Of a stretch of 64,000 nt of DNA, positions 14,892 to 23,685 are shown piece after piece (position 1 is the stretch's first letter; every line of letters starts with the position of its first letter). Both the position numbers and the translations under genes were made by a program. Origin of the DNA: Armatimonadota bacterium (GTDB lineage: Bacteria > Armatimonadota > Zipacnadia > Zipacnadales > JABUFB01); NCBI GenBank assembly GCA_013314775.1, contig JABUFB010000008.1:975036-1039035 (forward strand). Reading direction: 5' to 3'. The notes beneath the pieces were generated by a model, which was not told the origin of the DNA, did not search any database, and saw only the letters and a program-made list of their open reading frames with translations.

Positions 14892-17318
14892 CTACTGCCC
14901 CGCCAGTTGTTCCCCCTGGAATGACGCGAAACTCCCGCCCTGGGTGAAGACCCGCTGGACCTTCCCGGCCGCGTCCAGCACCACGCAGGCGCAGTCGCCA
15001 TCGGTTGACAGGCCACCGAACGCAATTGGCTGGTCCCCGCTCTTGCGCCAGACCACAAGGGCTTTCCCGTCCGCGAGTTCCAGTTCGCAACCAAGGGAGG
15101 TATCGGTCGCCTCAGCCCGGGCAGCTGTGGGCGCATCCTGTTCGGGATCCATGAGGGGGCGCAGAACCGTGACGAAATCCCGGGCCGCAGACGGTTCCGT
15201 GGTGGCTGCAGTGAGATGCCACTGGGTCAGCTTCACCCCACGGCCGGGCGGCGGGTCGAACTGGTTGGTCTGGCTGATCTCCAGGCCCCGGGGGAGCACG
15301 ATCTGCGCCACCGCGCCGCTGGTTTCCTTCTCGCTGTGGGCTCGGATGCTCTGGCCATCCACCTGCATCTCGCGGGGCGAGTGCAGGAGCCACTGAAAGG
15401 TCGCCGGCTGCGGAGCCTCCAGGACATCAAACAGGATAAGTGCTTCCGGCTTGATGAACAGGCAGGCGCGGGTGAACCGGTTGAGCCGGCCCTCATACGC
15501 AGGCGCCGCTTCACCCACGGTGTAGTCGAAGTTGGGCGAGGTGGTGAACTGTGTGATCTCGCCCTGGCGCGCATTCGAGTGCGGGCGCTGGCCCTGGCCG
15601 TCCACCAAGACCGAGTTGACGCTGCGGGTCTGCCACATCCACTTGGAATGATGTGGGCTGCCGTACAGGTCCCGGCGTCCGGTGTAGATGAACACCGGAT
15701 CGCCCTTCACGCTGAGCAGGAAGGCATTCTGTGACTCGTACCCGTGGCTCTGGCTGCCCATGGGGCTGCTCTTCATCATGAACTGCACGTCATTGTCGCG
15801 GTTGATGAGGTCATTGTGGAACACGGCGACCCCGATACCCGGGAAGAGCTTGGAGGAAGGCAGATCTACGGGCGCCTTCGCCTCGACCGGCGGCAAGCTG
15901 CCGTAGATGAAGCCCATGTAGCCACCGGGCAGGTCCGCGGCCCTGGATTGCTCGGCCAGCCATTTCCAGTAGCCGTTGCCAGCCATGCGGGCGAAAATGC
16001 TGATGAGCGAACCGCAACGCTGGGCGGTGAAGCCGTAGGTCAGGTCGCCGAACCCGCCCATGGTCTCCCCCGGCGGCACCACATAAAGTGGGAAATCCCC
16101 GGCCTTCGAGAAGAAGGGCTTCTGGTAGCCGTCGATGCCGAAAATCGGCTTCATGTGAGCGAGCCACCAGGTGACTTTGCTCTGATAGCTGGTGTAGTAC
16201 GAGATACCCTCGTGCCAACCGCCCTCATCGTCGTTCCAGACGGGATACGAGTTGAAGAAGACATTCATTGCAAACCAGGCCCAGTCTTCAGCTCCCGGGA
16301 CCTCGCCCATGAACGCGCAGGCTACCTCGCCCAGTTTGTGCCAGGCGCGGTTCGAGTGACTGTTGTACGGCATCCAGATATGACGCCGGCCGGACAGATG
16401 GTCGTACATCTCCTTCCCGCGCACTGCCATGCAGGCGCGCACGGCTTCTCGGTCTTTCTCCGACAGGTAGTCGTATATCCAGGTGTAGGTCCGCGAAGCC
16501 AGGTACGAGAAAGGCATGCCGGCCTCGTCATTGTACCGGTAGCCGGTGGCGCCCTTCGGGTCCCACTTCACAGCTTCGAGCAGGATCCGGCGCGCTTCGG
16601 CGGCGTACTTCTCCTCGCCGCCGATCATGTACGCGAAGGCCAGCGTGGCCGATGCGTCCAGCGCCGCAACCACCCGCTCGCGATTGCCCCACCAGATCTT
16701 CGCCCAACCGTCGGGGTCCTTGATGCGCATGTCCGCGTAGGGGTATTTCGGTGGTTCGGTGACATCAGGCGGCTTGGCAAGGAGCGCCTCGCAGCGCTTG
16801 ACAATGCCCTGCCAGGACTCATTCAGGCGGCCATTGGCAAGCTCACGAAACTCCTGCACGCCTTCGGGCCGCACGAACAGGCGCGGGTGGGACTTGGGTA
16901 CGCGGCCCAGGAGTTCAGCCCGATCCGGCATGGGAAACTTGCGAGAGGTCTCGTCGATGCGGAAACTGCGCACGCTGCTCCATGGCGACTGCTCGCCGTC
17001 CTTGTTTGCGAACCGGAAGCGCCAAAAGTACTCGCCGGGACCGAAAGACATCGGTGGGCAGTGGCAGTAAAGCGTGAGGTCTGTCGCCTCATGCACAATT
17101 CGTGCGAAATCGGCATCGGCAGCAATCTGGATGGAATAGGAAGCAGCCTCGGTCTGGGGGCGCCAGACGAAGCCGGGCGGGTCCACCGCTGACAATGAGC
17201 CGTCGAAGGGTCGGAATCCCCACTCGCCCTCGCGGGCAGGGGTCTCGTCGGGGGGATCCAGCGCGAATGCACAGGTCGACAGCAACACGAGCGGGAGCAT
17301 CAGGCAGAGGATGCGCAT
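14892..17318 (-). CDS. Secreted heparinase II/III-like polysaccharide lyase (DUF4962 type)
   Basis: An 808-residue protein. ATG 17318 gives a signal peptide (MRILCLMLPLVLLSTCAFA). An N-terminal fibronectin-like/DUF4962 domain (about 25-145, GPGEYFWRFRFANKDGEQSPW) leads into an alpha/alpha toroid (about 150-480) with SHPRLFVRPEGV, MPYNSHSNRAWHKLGEVACAF and DDEGGWHEGISYYTSY. The C-terminal half is the beta-sandwich Heparinase_II_III domain (SQSHGYESQNAFLLSVKGDP, SVLVDGQGQRPHS). The Asn/His-rich toroid loop and the SHGYESQNAF segment correspond to catalytic regions in uronate lyases. It likely cleaves a uronic-acid-containing polysaccharide outside the cytoplasm. It is 38 bp downstream of paaK but functionally distinct. 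Confidence 0.85.
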   Translation of the reverse strand: MRILCLMLPLVLLSTCAFALDPPDETPAREGEWGFRPFDGSLSAVDPPGFVWRPQTEAASYSIQIAADADFARIVHEATDLTLYCHCPPMSFGPGEYFWRFRFANKDGEQSPWSSVRSFRIDETSRKFPMPDRAELLGRVPKSHPRLFVRPEGVQEFRELANGRLNESWQGIVKRCEALLAKPPDVTEPPKYPYADMRIKDPDGWAKIWWGNRERVVAALDASATLAFAYMIGGEEKYAAEARRILLEAVKWDPKGATGYRYNDEAGMPFSYLASRTYTWIYDYLSEKDREAVRACMAVRGKEMYDHLSGRRHIWMPYNSHSNRAWHKLGEVACAFMGEVPGAEDWAWFAMNVFFNSYPVWNDDEGGWHEGISYYTSYQSKVTWWLAHMKPIFGIDGYQKPFFSKAGDFPLYVVPPGETMGGFGDLTYGFTAQRCGSLISIFARMAGNGYWKWLAEQSRAADLPGGYMGFIYGSLPPVEAKAPVDLPSSKLFPGIGVAVFHNDLINRDNDVQFMMKSSPMGSQSHGYESQNAFLLSVKGDPVFIYTGRRDLYGSPHHSKWMWQTRSVNSVLVDGQGQRPHSNARQGEITQFTTSPNFDYTVGEAAPAYEGRLNRFTRACLFIKPEALILFDVLEAPQPATFQWLLHSPREMQVDGQSIRAHSEKETSGAVAQIVLPRGLEISQTNQFDPPPGRGVKLTQWHLTAATTEPSAARDFVTVLRPLMDPEQDAPTAARAEATDTSLGCELELADGKALVVWRKSGDQPIAFGGLSTDGDCACVVLDAAGKVQRVFTQGGSFASFQGEQLAGQ

Positions 17319-17356
17319 GGGGTCACCTGTCTGTGTGGGGACGAGGCCCCGAGGTG

Positions 17357-18670
17357 TCATATCTTCCGATTGTCAATGACGACAGCGCGCTTCTCCCCGT
17401 TCGCCGAAAGGGAGCGCGGTTCGGTGATGTGTACACCGATCTCGAAGCCAAAAACGCGCAACAGCCGCTCCTCCAGGTCGCGATCCAGGCGCTCGATGGC
17501 GCGAATCGTGTCCTCGGACAAGACGCTGGAGAGCTCGACCTCGACTCGGAGGGTGTCTTCTGCTCCACGGCGTTCGGCGATCATGCGGAAATTCGGCCCG
17601 AGACCAGGTGCCTGGTCGATGACCGCCGCGATGTCTTCGGGGAATATGTTGCGGCCATGGATGATGACCATGTCGTCAGTCCGGCGACGAACATTGGCCA
17701 TACGCGCGAAGGTCCGGCCGCAGGCACAAGGCTCGAGGTCGATGGAGGAGATATCGCCGGTGCGATAGCGCAGGACCGGCATGGCCTCTTTGTGAACGGT
17801 AGTGAAAACGAGCTCGCCTTCTTCGCCGGGGGGCAGTACCTCTCCGGTTTCGGGATCAATGACTTCGACAATGAAGTGGTCCTCCGCGACGTGAAGTCCG
17901 CAGCGGAATTCGCACTCTCCCGATACACCAGGCCCGCCGACCTCAGCAAGACCGTAGATGTCCGTGGCTCGGATGCGCAGGCGTTCTTCGATTTCTTGCC
18001 GTGTTCTTTGCGACCACGGTTCCCCGCCGAACAGGCCCACTCGCAGGCACAGGGAACTGGGCGCCACTCCAACTTCATCCATGGCCTGCGCAATCTGCAG
18101 GGCGTAGCTGGGAATACCGACGAGGGCAGTGGTTCGAAAGTCTTGCATGACTTTGACCTGGCTCTCAATGTCCGCGCTGGACACGGGAAGGACCGACGCG
18201 CCGATCAGTTCGGCTCCCTGATGCAGGCCGAAGCCGCCGCTGAACAGCCCATAACCGAAGAAGATCTGCACCACGTCGTCCTTCGTGACGCCACCAGCCA
18301 CGAGATTCCGCGCGACCAGTTCTGTCCAGTCCTCGAGATCGTTGCGTGTGTAGCCGACCACAGTGGACAGTCCGGTTGTTCCGCTGGAAGAGTGGATGCG
18401 CACGACCTCGCGAAGAGGCAGAGCGAACATACCGTACGGGTACGCGTCGCGCATATCCTGCTTGGTGGTGAAGGGCAGTTTGCGCAGATCTTCGAGGCTC
18501 GCGATGTCCTCCGGTACGAGGTCGTTGACCTCGAACATACGGCGATAATGCCGGACATTGCGATACGCGCGGTTCATGGTCGCCTGGAGGCGTTCGAGCT
18601 GAAGTTGCTCGATCTCTCGGCGCGGCATTGTCTCGCGTTCGGGATTCCAGATGGCCCCTTCTCTCATCAT
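17357..18670 (-). CDS. paaK: Phenylacetate-CoA ligase-like acyl-CoA synthetase
   Basis: A 437-residue adenylate-forming enzyme, the usual length for PaaK. ATG 18670 follows GGAGGTG. The ATP-binding loop HSSSGTTGLSTVVGYT is at 93-108; later motifs include DIYGLAEVGGPG, LVFTTVHKEAMPVLRYRTGD and the hinge region FARMANVRRRTDDMVIIHGRNIFP. The C-terminal domain (GLGPNFRMIAERRG to FGFEIGVHIT) is PaaK-like. It would activate an aryl or aryl-acetic acid with ATP and CoA. It is the last gene of a minus-strand operon with a complete Liv-type transporter, 49 bp after livF, which suggests that an imported aromatic acid is trapped as a CoA thioester. Exact substrate unknown. Confidence 0.9.
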   Translation of the reverse strand: MMREGAIWNPERETMPRREIEQLQLERLQATMNRAYRNVRHYRRMFEVNDLVPEDIASLEDLRKLPFTTKQDMRDAYPYGMFALPLREVVRIHSSSGTTGLSTVVGYTRNDLEDWTELVARNLVAGGVTKDDVVQIFFGYGLFSGGFGLHQGAELIGASVLPVSSADIESQVKVMQDFRTTALVGIPSYALQIAQAMDEVGVAPSSLCLRVGLFGGEPWSQRTRQEIEERLRIRATDIYGLAEVGGPGVSGECEFRCGLHVAEDHFIVEVIDPETGEVLPPGEEGELVFTTVHKEAMPVLRYRTGDISSIDLEPCACGRTFARMANVRRRTDDMVIIHGRNIFPEDIAAVIDQAPGLGPNFRMIAERRGAEDTLRVEVELSSVLSEDTIRAIERLDRDLEERLLRVFGFEIGVHITEPRSLSANGEKRAVVIDNRKI

Positions 18671-18719
18671 GGGGCACCTCCTGCGCGGCTGGTTGGTGGA
18701 TCAGGGACGACGCCGCTCA

Positions 18720-19460
18720 TCACACCTCATCGTAATCCTTACCCAGGTATGCGCGGCGAACCTCGCGGTCGCGCATGAGCTCTGTTGCGGTTCCTTCGAG
18801 CACCACGCGGCCTGTCTCAAGCACGTAGCCGCGGTCTGCGATCTTCAGCGCTGCCGCAGCGTTCTGTTCGACCAGGAGCACCGTGGTGCCGTGCTCCGCG
18901 CGCAGGGACGATACTGTGGCGAGGATATCTTTCACGATAAGAGGCGCGAGACCCATCGACGGCTCGTCCAGCAGGAGCAGACGCGGGCGAGACATGAGCG
19001 CCCGGGCGATCGCCAGCATCTGCTGTTGTCCCCCACTGAGTGAGCCGGCGCGCTGCTGGAGGCGCTCACGCAAGATAGGGAACATGTCGAGCATGCGCTC
19101 CATGTCCTCGGCGACTCCCCGTCTATCTCCGCGGCGGAGACGAACATATCCGCCCATGGTCAGGTTATCACGCACCGACAGTTCACCGAAGATCTGGCGG
19201 CCTTCGGGCACCTGTGTCAGTCCCATTCCCACGATGGTCTCAGGACGCGCATGACTGATGTCCTTGCCGGCATACTCCACAGTCCCGCCGCGGCCGCAGA
19301 CGATCCTGCAGATGCTGTTGAGCGTGGTGGTTTTCCCCGCACCATTGGCACCGAGCAGAGCCACGATCTCGCCCTCGTTCACGTGCAGGGAGACGGACTT
19401 CAGGACCTGAAGCGGCCCGTAGAATGTGTTCAGGCTAGTCACGCGCAAGAGAGTGGACAC
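18720..19460 (-). CDS. livF: Branched-chain amino acid-type ABC transporter ATP-binding protein LivF
   Basis: A 246-residue ATPase that powers a Liv-type importer. Walker A GANGAGKTT is at 37-45, the signature LSGGQQQMLAIARAL lies near 139, and Walker B is LLLLDEPSMGLAP. The LivF-specific stretch GMGLTQVPEGRQIF is present. It starts 10 bp after the end of livG. The pairing with PaaK suggests the system may carry an aromatic or other carboxylate rather than leucine. Confidence 0.95.
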   Translation of the reverse strand: MSTLLRVTSLNTFYGPLQVLKSVSLHVNEGEIVALLGANGAGKTTTLNSICRIVCGRGGTVEYAGKDISHARPETIVGMGLTQVPEGRQIFGELSVRDNLTMGGYVRLRRGDRRGVAEDMERMLDMFPILRERLQQRAGSLSGGQQQMLAIARALMSRPRLLLLDEPSMGLAPLIVKDILATVSSLRAEHGTTVLLVEQNAAAALKIADRGYVLETGRVVLEGTATELMRDREVRRAYLGKDYDEV

Positions 19461-19470
19461 AAGTCTGACC

Positions 19471-20241
19471 TCAGTCTTCCTCGCCCAGATAAGCAGCGAT
19501 CACCCTCGGGTCCTTCTGTACATCCTGGGGCTTGCCGTCAGCAATCTTCCGGCCGTGGTCGAGCACAACAACGCGGTCCGACACCCCCATGACCATACTC
19601 ATGTCGTGCTCTATGAGCGCCACCGTGAGGCCGAGGTCTCGTCGCAGGTTGGCGACCAATGCCGAGAGCGACGCGGTCTCGCGTGTGGTAAGCCCCGCGG
19701 CGGGCTCATCAAGCAAGACCAGCCGCGGCTCCATGCCGATGACACGCCCAAGTTCCAGGAGGCGCTGGTAGCCTACGGTTAGGTTGCCTGCGGGCTCATG
19801 TGCGCGTTCAGCCAGCCCCACGAGTTCCAGAATCTCCATACCTCGAGCTCGCAAGCGGCTTTCCTCGCGACGAGCTGACGGCAAGGTAAGGGCGGCCGCA
19901 AGCATCCCGGCCCTGCCCCTGCTGTGGCACCCCACGAGGACGTTCTCGAGCACCGTCATATGGCCGAAGATCTGCAAGTTCTGGAAGGTCCTTGCGATAC
20001 CCAGGCTCGACATGCGGTGGGCAGGTAGGTGCACGATTGACTGTCCGTCGAAGGCGATATCGCCGCTGGTGACCGGGAATATGCGCGAGACAAGGTTGAA
20101 CAGAGTGGTTTTCCCCGCGCCGTTGGGGCCGATGATGGCGAGGATCTCGCCCTCGTAGACGTCGAAGCTCACGTCCTCAAGCGCGTGAACGCCGCCGAAG
20201 CTCTTGGCAACGTGGTCCACCTCCAGCAGCGCCTTAGCCAT
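19471..20241 (-). CDS. livG: Branched-chain amino acid-type ABC transporter ATP-binding protein LivG
   Basis: A 256-residue ATPase from ATG 20241; this codon overlaps the livM stop (ATGGCTAA), which implies translational coupling. An in-frame TTG at 20247 is less likely. Walker A is GPNGAGKTT and Walker B is LVLLDEPAAGL. The signature sequence is LTVGYQRLLELGRVI, where LTVGY replaces the usual LSGGQ; this degenerate form is common in LivG. HALEDVSFDVYEGEILAI and the C-terminal IEHDMSMVMGVSDRVVVLD are family-typical. Confidence 0.95.
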   Translation of the reverse strand: MAKALLEVDHVAKSFGGVHALEDVSFDVYEGEILAIIGPNGAGKTTLFNLVSRIFPVTSGDIAFDGQSIVHLPAHRMSSLGIARTFQNLQIFGHMTVLENVLVGCHSRGRAGMLAAALTLPSARREESRLRARGMEILELVGLAERAHEPAGNLTVGYQRLLELGRVIGMEPRLVLLDEPAAGLTTRETASLSALVANLRRDLGLTVALIEHDMSMVMGVSDRVVVLDHGRKIADGKPQDVQKDPRVIAAYLGEED

Positions 20242-21211
20242 TGGCAACCACGCCCTTGCGACCGATCCTGTCCGTCACGCGGCGGATGATGTCTGCCAGT
20301 CCGGCGGGCATGAAGATGACAAAGAGGATCAGCATCAGTCCGTACACAACGGTATTCAGGTCCTTGATGGCCTCATACCGTTCGATCTGCTGGCCCAGGA
20401 TAGTCATCAACGCGGCCCCCAGGAGAGCGCCCCAGACACTGCGGGAGCCACCGACGATCACGAAGACGATGAGTTGCACCGAGAAGGTCAGGCCGAAGGG
20501 ATCGGGGCTGATGAAGCCAATGTAGTGCGCGTAAAGGCTTCCCGCAACACTGGCAAACGTGGCGCTGAGCACAAAAACCATCAGTTTGTATCGCGAGACA
20601 TCAATGCCGCAGGCCTGAGCGGCGACTTCGCTGTCGTGGATCGCCCGCAGCGCCCGCCCGACGCGGGAATTGACCACGTTTGCGGAGATGGCGAGAGCCA
20701 TGATCGTGATAGCCCAGATCAGCAGGAAATTCAGTTTGTCGCCCTTGATGGCGAGGGACCCGAACTGCAGCGGCGGGATGGCTGCGATCCCGCCAAAGCC
20801 GCCGGTGAGGTCCCCTCCCTCGTGGAAAATGATCTGGACGATGACGCCAAACCCCAGGGTTGCCATGGCCAGATAGTGCCCGTGGAGTTTGAGCGCGGGC
20901 CTGCCGATGGTGATCGCGACGGCGGAGGTCAGGGCAATGCCCGCCAGCATGGCCAGCCAGGGACTCGTGTGGTAACGTGTAGTGAGGATGGCGGATGTAT
21001 ACGCCCCCAGTCCGTAGAAAGCCGCATGACCCAGCGATGCCTGACCGGCATAGCCCAAGAGCAGGCACAGGCCCAGTGACATGATGGCATAAAGGCCGAT
21101 GGTTGCGCCCACGAACTGCACGTAGGTGCTGCGCACCACAAGCGGGAAAGCCGCCACGCATGCGGCTAGGACGAGGTACGGCCAGATTTCACGAAGCGTC
21201 CTGCGTATCAT
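20234..21211 (-). CDS. livM: Liv-type ABC transporter permease LivM
   Basis: A 325-residue inner-membrane permease with about nine hydrophobic segments starting at IWPYLVLAACVAAFPLVV. The LivM signatures GYAGQASLGHAAFYGLGAYTS and IHDSEVAAQACGIDVSRYK (the cytoplasmic loop that couples to the ATPase) are present, as is FVIVGGSRSVWGALLGA. It lies 27 bp after livH and overlaps livG by 8 bp. Confidence 0.95.
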   Translation of the reverse strand: MIRRTLREIWPYLVLAACVAAFPLVVRSTYVQFVGATIGLYAIMSLGLCLLLGYAGQASLGHAAFYGLGAYTSAILTTRYHTSPWLAMLAGIALTSAVAITIGRPALKLHGHYLAMATLGFGVIVQIIFHEGGDLTGGFGGIAAIPPLQFGSLAIKGDKLNFLLIWAITIMALAISANVVNSRVGRALRAIHDSEVAAQACGIDVSRYKLMVFVLSATFASVAGSLYAHYIGFISPDPFGLTFSVQLIVFVIVGGSRSVWGALLGAALMTILGQQIERYEAIKDLNTVVYGLMLILFVIFMPAGLADIIRRVTDRIGRKGVVANG

Positions 21212-21238
21212 GGCATCCGGGCGAGAGGCGTCGTAGCC

Positions 21239-22123
21239 TCAGAGGCCCTCCCGGTCAGTATTGCGGCCAAGGATTCCGCTCGGCCGCACGAACAAGACGA
21301 CCATCAGGATGAGAAGTGCGAAAGCGTCCTTATATCCGGAACTGATGAGTCCCGCCCCGAGTGATTCCAGAACCCCGATGAGCGCGCCCCCCACCACCGC
21401 GCCGATCCCATTCCCCAGGCCTCCCACGATCGCTGCGCAGAAACCTTTGACCGCCAGGGGTGCGCCGCTGCTGCTGCGCATCAGGGTCTTCGGAGTGAGC
21501 ACGACGCCGGCCAGGCCGCTGATACCCGCGCTCAACGCGAAGGCCAGCAGGGTCATGCGCTCCACATTGACGCCGGCGAGACGCGCTGCGGCCTTGTTGA
21601 TGGCACAGGCACGCATTGCTTTGCCGGCCACCGTGTAGTTGAAGAACACCTGGGTCGCGATGACGATGATGAGGGCGGTTCCGGCAATCCAGATCTCCTG
21701 GGACTCGAGAGCGGCGGGCCCAACGCGGATGATTTCATCGCCGCTGAAAGCCGGCAGCTTCTGGGCGTTTGGTCCCCACAGGAGCTTGGCGACCCCACGC
21801 AGGAGCATGGAGGCGCCGATGGTGATCGTGATCATGGAGATGACAGACTGGCCGCTGACCGGCCGCACCGCAAGGCGCTCCAGCAGCAGCCCCACGGCGG
21901 CCACAATGAGTGCGGCCACCACAACAGCAACGGCAAGGGGAACGTGGACGGCCACCAGGGAGACGGCAATCAGCCCGCCGAGCATGACGAACTCGCCCTG
22001 GGCGAAATTGATCACCCCCGTGGCATTGTAGATAATGTTGAACCCCATGCCCACGATCCCGTAGATCGTGCCCATCGCCAGACCGGAAAGGGTTAGCTGG
22101 AGAAGTTTCCCGGCGAGATCCAT
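21239..22123 (-). CDS. livH: Liv-type ABC transporter permease LivH
   Basis: A 294-residue permease from ATG 22123 (MDLAGKLLQLTLSGLAMGTIYG); a start at 22174 would add 17 hydrophilic residues. LivH hallmarks are GFNIIYNATGVINFAQGEFVMLGG, CAINKAAARLAGVNVERM (coupling loop) and GVVLTPKTLM. About eight membrane segments. It forms a heterodimeric channel with LivM. It is separated from livK by a 154-bp gap with a strong hairpin. Confidence 0.95.
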   Translation of the reverse strand: MDLAGKLLQLTLSGLAMGTIYGIVGMGFNIIYNATGVINFAQGEFVMLGGLIAVSLVAVHVPLAVAVVVAALIVAAVGLLLERLAVRPVSGQSVISMITITIGASMLLRGVAKLLWGPNAQKLPAFSGDEIIRVGPAALESQEIWIAGTALIIVIATQVFFNYTVAGKAMRACAINKAAARLAGVNVERMTLLAFALSAGISGLAGVVLTPKTLMRSSSGAPLAVKGFCAAIVGGLGNGIGAVVGGALIGVLESLGAGLISSGYKDAFALLILMVVLFVRPSGILGRNTDREGL

Positions 22124-22202
22124 GCGGTGCGTTTCGCTCGTGATCGGATGGACTGGAAGGCACGACAGGCTCACGCTGGTCGGCCGTTATCCAGTAGTGG
22201 AA

Positions 22203-22232
22203 GCCAGGCGACCCGGTGGCGGGTCGCCTGGC
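22203..22232 (-). terminator. Strong intercistronic hairpin between livK and livH
   Basis: GCCAGGCGACCCG (22203-22215) and CGGGTCGCCTGGC (22220-22232) form a 13-bp perfect stem with a 4-nt loop. It follows the binding-protein gene and precedes livH. Such hairpins often allow partial termination or protect the upstream mRNA, giving more binding protein than permease. There is no T-run. Confidence 0.6.
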
Positions 22233-22277
22233 CTGTTCTCATGGCGAGCTATTGTACAGGAAATGCGGCCGGTGTCG

Positions 22278-23531
22278 CTACTCTGCCAGTTTCCACTGAC
22301 CGCCTTCGATCTTGACCCAGACGAAGGCATCCTTGGTCAGACCGTTGTGGTCCTCGGCGGAGTAATTGAAGACGCCCGCGGTGCCCACGAATCCGGTAGT
22401 CGCCTCGATGGCGTCGCGGACCTTGGCCGGATCGTCGCTGCCCGCCGCCTCAATGGCCTTGGCAACGATGTGCAGGGCGTCATATGCATGCCCGGCGAAG
22501 GTGTCGGCGTCCCGGTCATACTTAGCCTTGAACGCCTCCGCGAATTCCTTCAGAACCGGCTTCTGTTGATGGTCATCCGGCACGGACTGCCAGACGATGA
22601 GCCGACCGGCCGGGAGCATCACGCCCTCGGCAGCTTCACCCGCAAGCTCGATGAACTTGGCATTGGCAACACCGTGGCTCTGTATGAGGGGAACGGTGAT
22701 CCCAAGTTTCTTGACACCCTTCGCGACACTTGCCGGGCCCGGATTGGTGCCCCAGCAGATGATCGCTTCGGGATTCTTGCCCTTGATATTCGTCAGCTGC
22801 GGGGTCATGTCGGTATCTTCGCCGCCGAACTTCTCGCTGGCAAGCAGCTCGATACCCGCTTCCTTGAACTGCTTCTCCATCTGCTGCTGACCGCTCTCGC
22901 CGAAGGGATTGGCCACGTAGATGGAGGCAACCTTCTTGATCTTATTGGCCTTCAGCCAATCGACGATCTTCGCAACTGCCAGCAGGTCGGTCTGCGGAAC
23001 CGCGAAAACGTAGGAGAAGACCGGATCGGTGATGGTGCGTCCAGCTGCGCAGGAGACCAGCGGAACGCCGGCGTCCTGGCACATCTGCTTGATCGCCATG
23101 GTGGCTGGGGTGCCGCTCGGACCGATGATTGCACAGACCTTCTCGGTCTCGATGAGCTTCTTCGCCGCCATAACGGCTTCGGTGTTCTCGCTCTTATCGT
23201 CCTCGATGATGACCTCAACCGGCCGGCCAAGGATGCCGCCCTTCTCGTTGATCTGCTCGGCGATCATCTCTGCGGCCATCTTCTCGGGTTCACCCAGCGG
23301 GGCGGTGGGGCCGGTTACGCTGAAAATCGCACCGATCTTGATAGGCTCTCCCGATGGCTTTGCACCGCCGGTGCCGGTTTCGGGACCTACCCCTGCAGGT
23401 GGTACCACGGAAGGCCCGCCTCCCTGCGGCGTTCCCTGAGGCGTCGACTTCGGACAACCCGCTACCACGAGAATGCCCAGCACCGCTAAGGTGACGAGCA
23501 ACGGCAATACGACCCTGGCTGAGTGGAACAT
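22278..23531 (-). CDS. livK: Liv-type periplasmic/lipoprotein substrate-binding protein
   Basis: A 417-residue protein from ATG 23531 with GGGAGG upstream. It has a lipoprotein signal ending LVVAGC (Cys26), a Gly/Pro/Thr linker to about residue 62, and a type I periplasmic-binding fold: IKIGAIFSVTGPTAPLGEPEKMAAEM, VIIEDDKSENTEAVMAAKKLI, IIGPSGTPATMAI, FAGHAYDALHIVAKAI. It would capture the substrate and deliver it to LivHM. The residues that set specificity cannot be read with confidence; linkage to paaK argues for an aromatic carboxylate. Confidence 0.93.
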   Translation of the reverse strand: MFHSARVVLPLLVTLAVLGILVVAGCPKSTPQGTPQGGGPSVVPPAGVGPETGTGGAKPSGEPIKIGAIFSVTGPTAPLGEPEKMAAEMIAEQINEKGGILGRPVEVIIEDDKSENTEAVMAAKKLIETEKVCAIIGPSGTPATMAIKQMCQDAGVPLVSCAAGRTITDPVFSYVFAVPQTDLLAVAKIVDWLKANKIKKVASIYVANPFGESGQQQMEKQFKEAGIELLASEKFGGEDTDMTPQLTNIKGKNPEAIICWGTNPGPASVAKGVKKLGITVPLIQSHGVANAKFIELAGEAAEGVMLPAGRLIVWQSVPDDHQQKPVLKEFAEAFKAKYDRDADTFAGHAYDALHIVAKAIEAAGSDDPAKVRDAIEATTGFVGTAGVFNYSAEDHNGLTKDAFVWVKIEGGQWKLAE

Positions 23532-23582
23532 ACAACGTCCTCCCTTGGGGTATATTGCGCTGGTGCTGCCGGTGCGCTCACC

Positions 23583-23595
23583 TATCGCAACGATA
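23583..23595. promoter_or_regulatory. Short palindrome upstream of livK
   Basis: TATCG-CAA-CGATA is a 5-bp-arm inverted repeat about 50 bp before the livK start, a plausible operator position. Short enough to be chance. Confidence 0.2.
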
Positions 23596-23685
23596 AGCCG
23601 CGACTACTTGCTTTTCGACAAAGATTGCTTCTTCACCTTCTGACTGTCAGGAAAACAAGAAAGCTGCTCCCGGATCAATTGTCGC

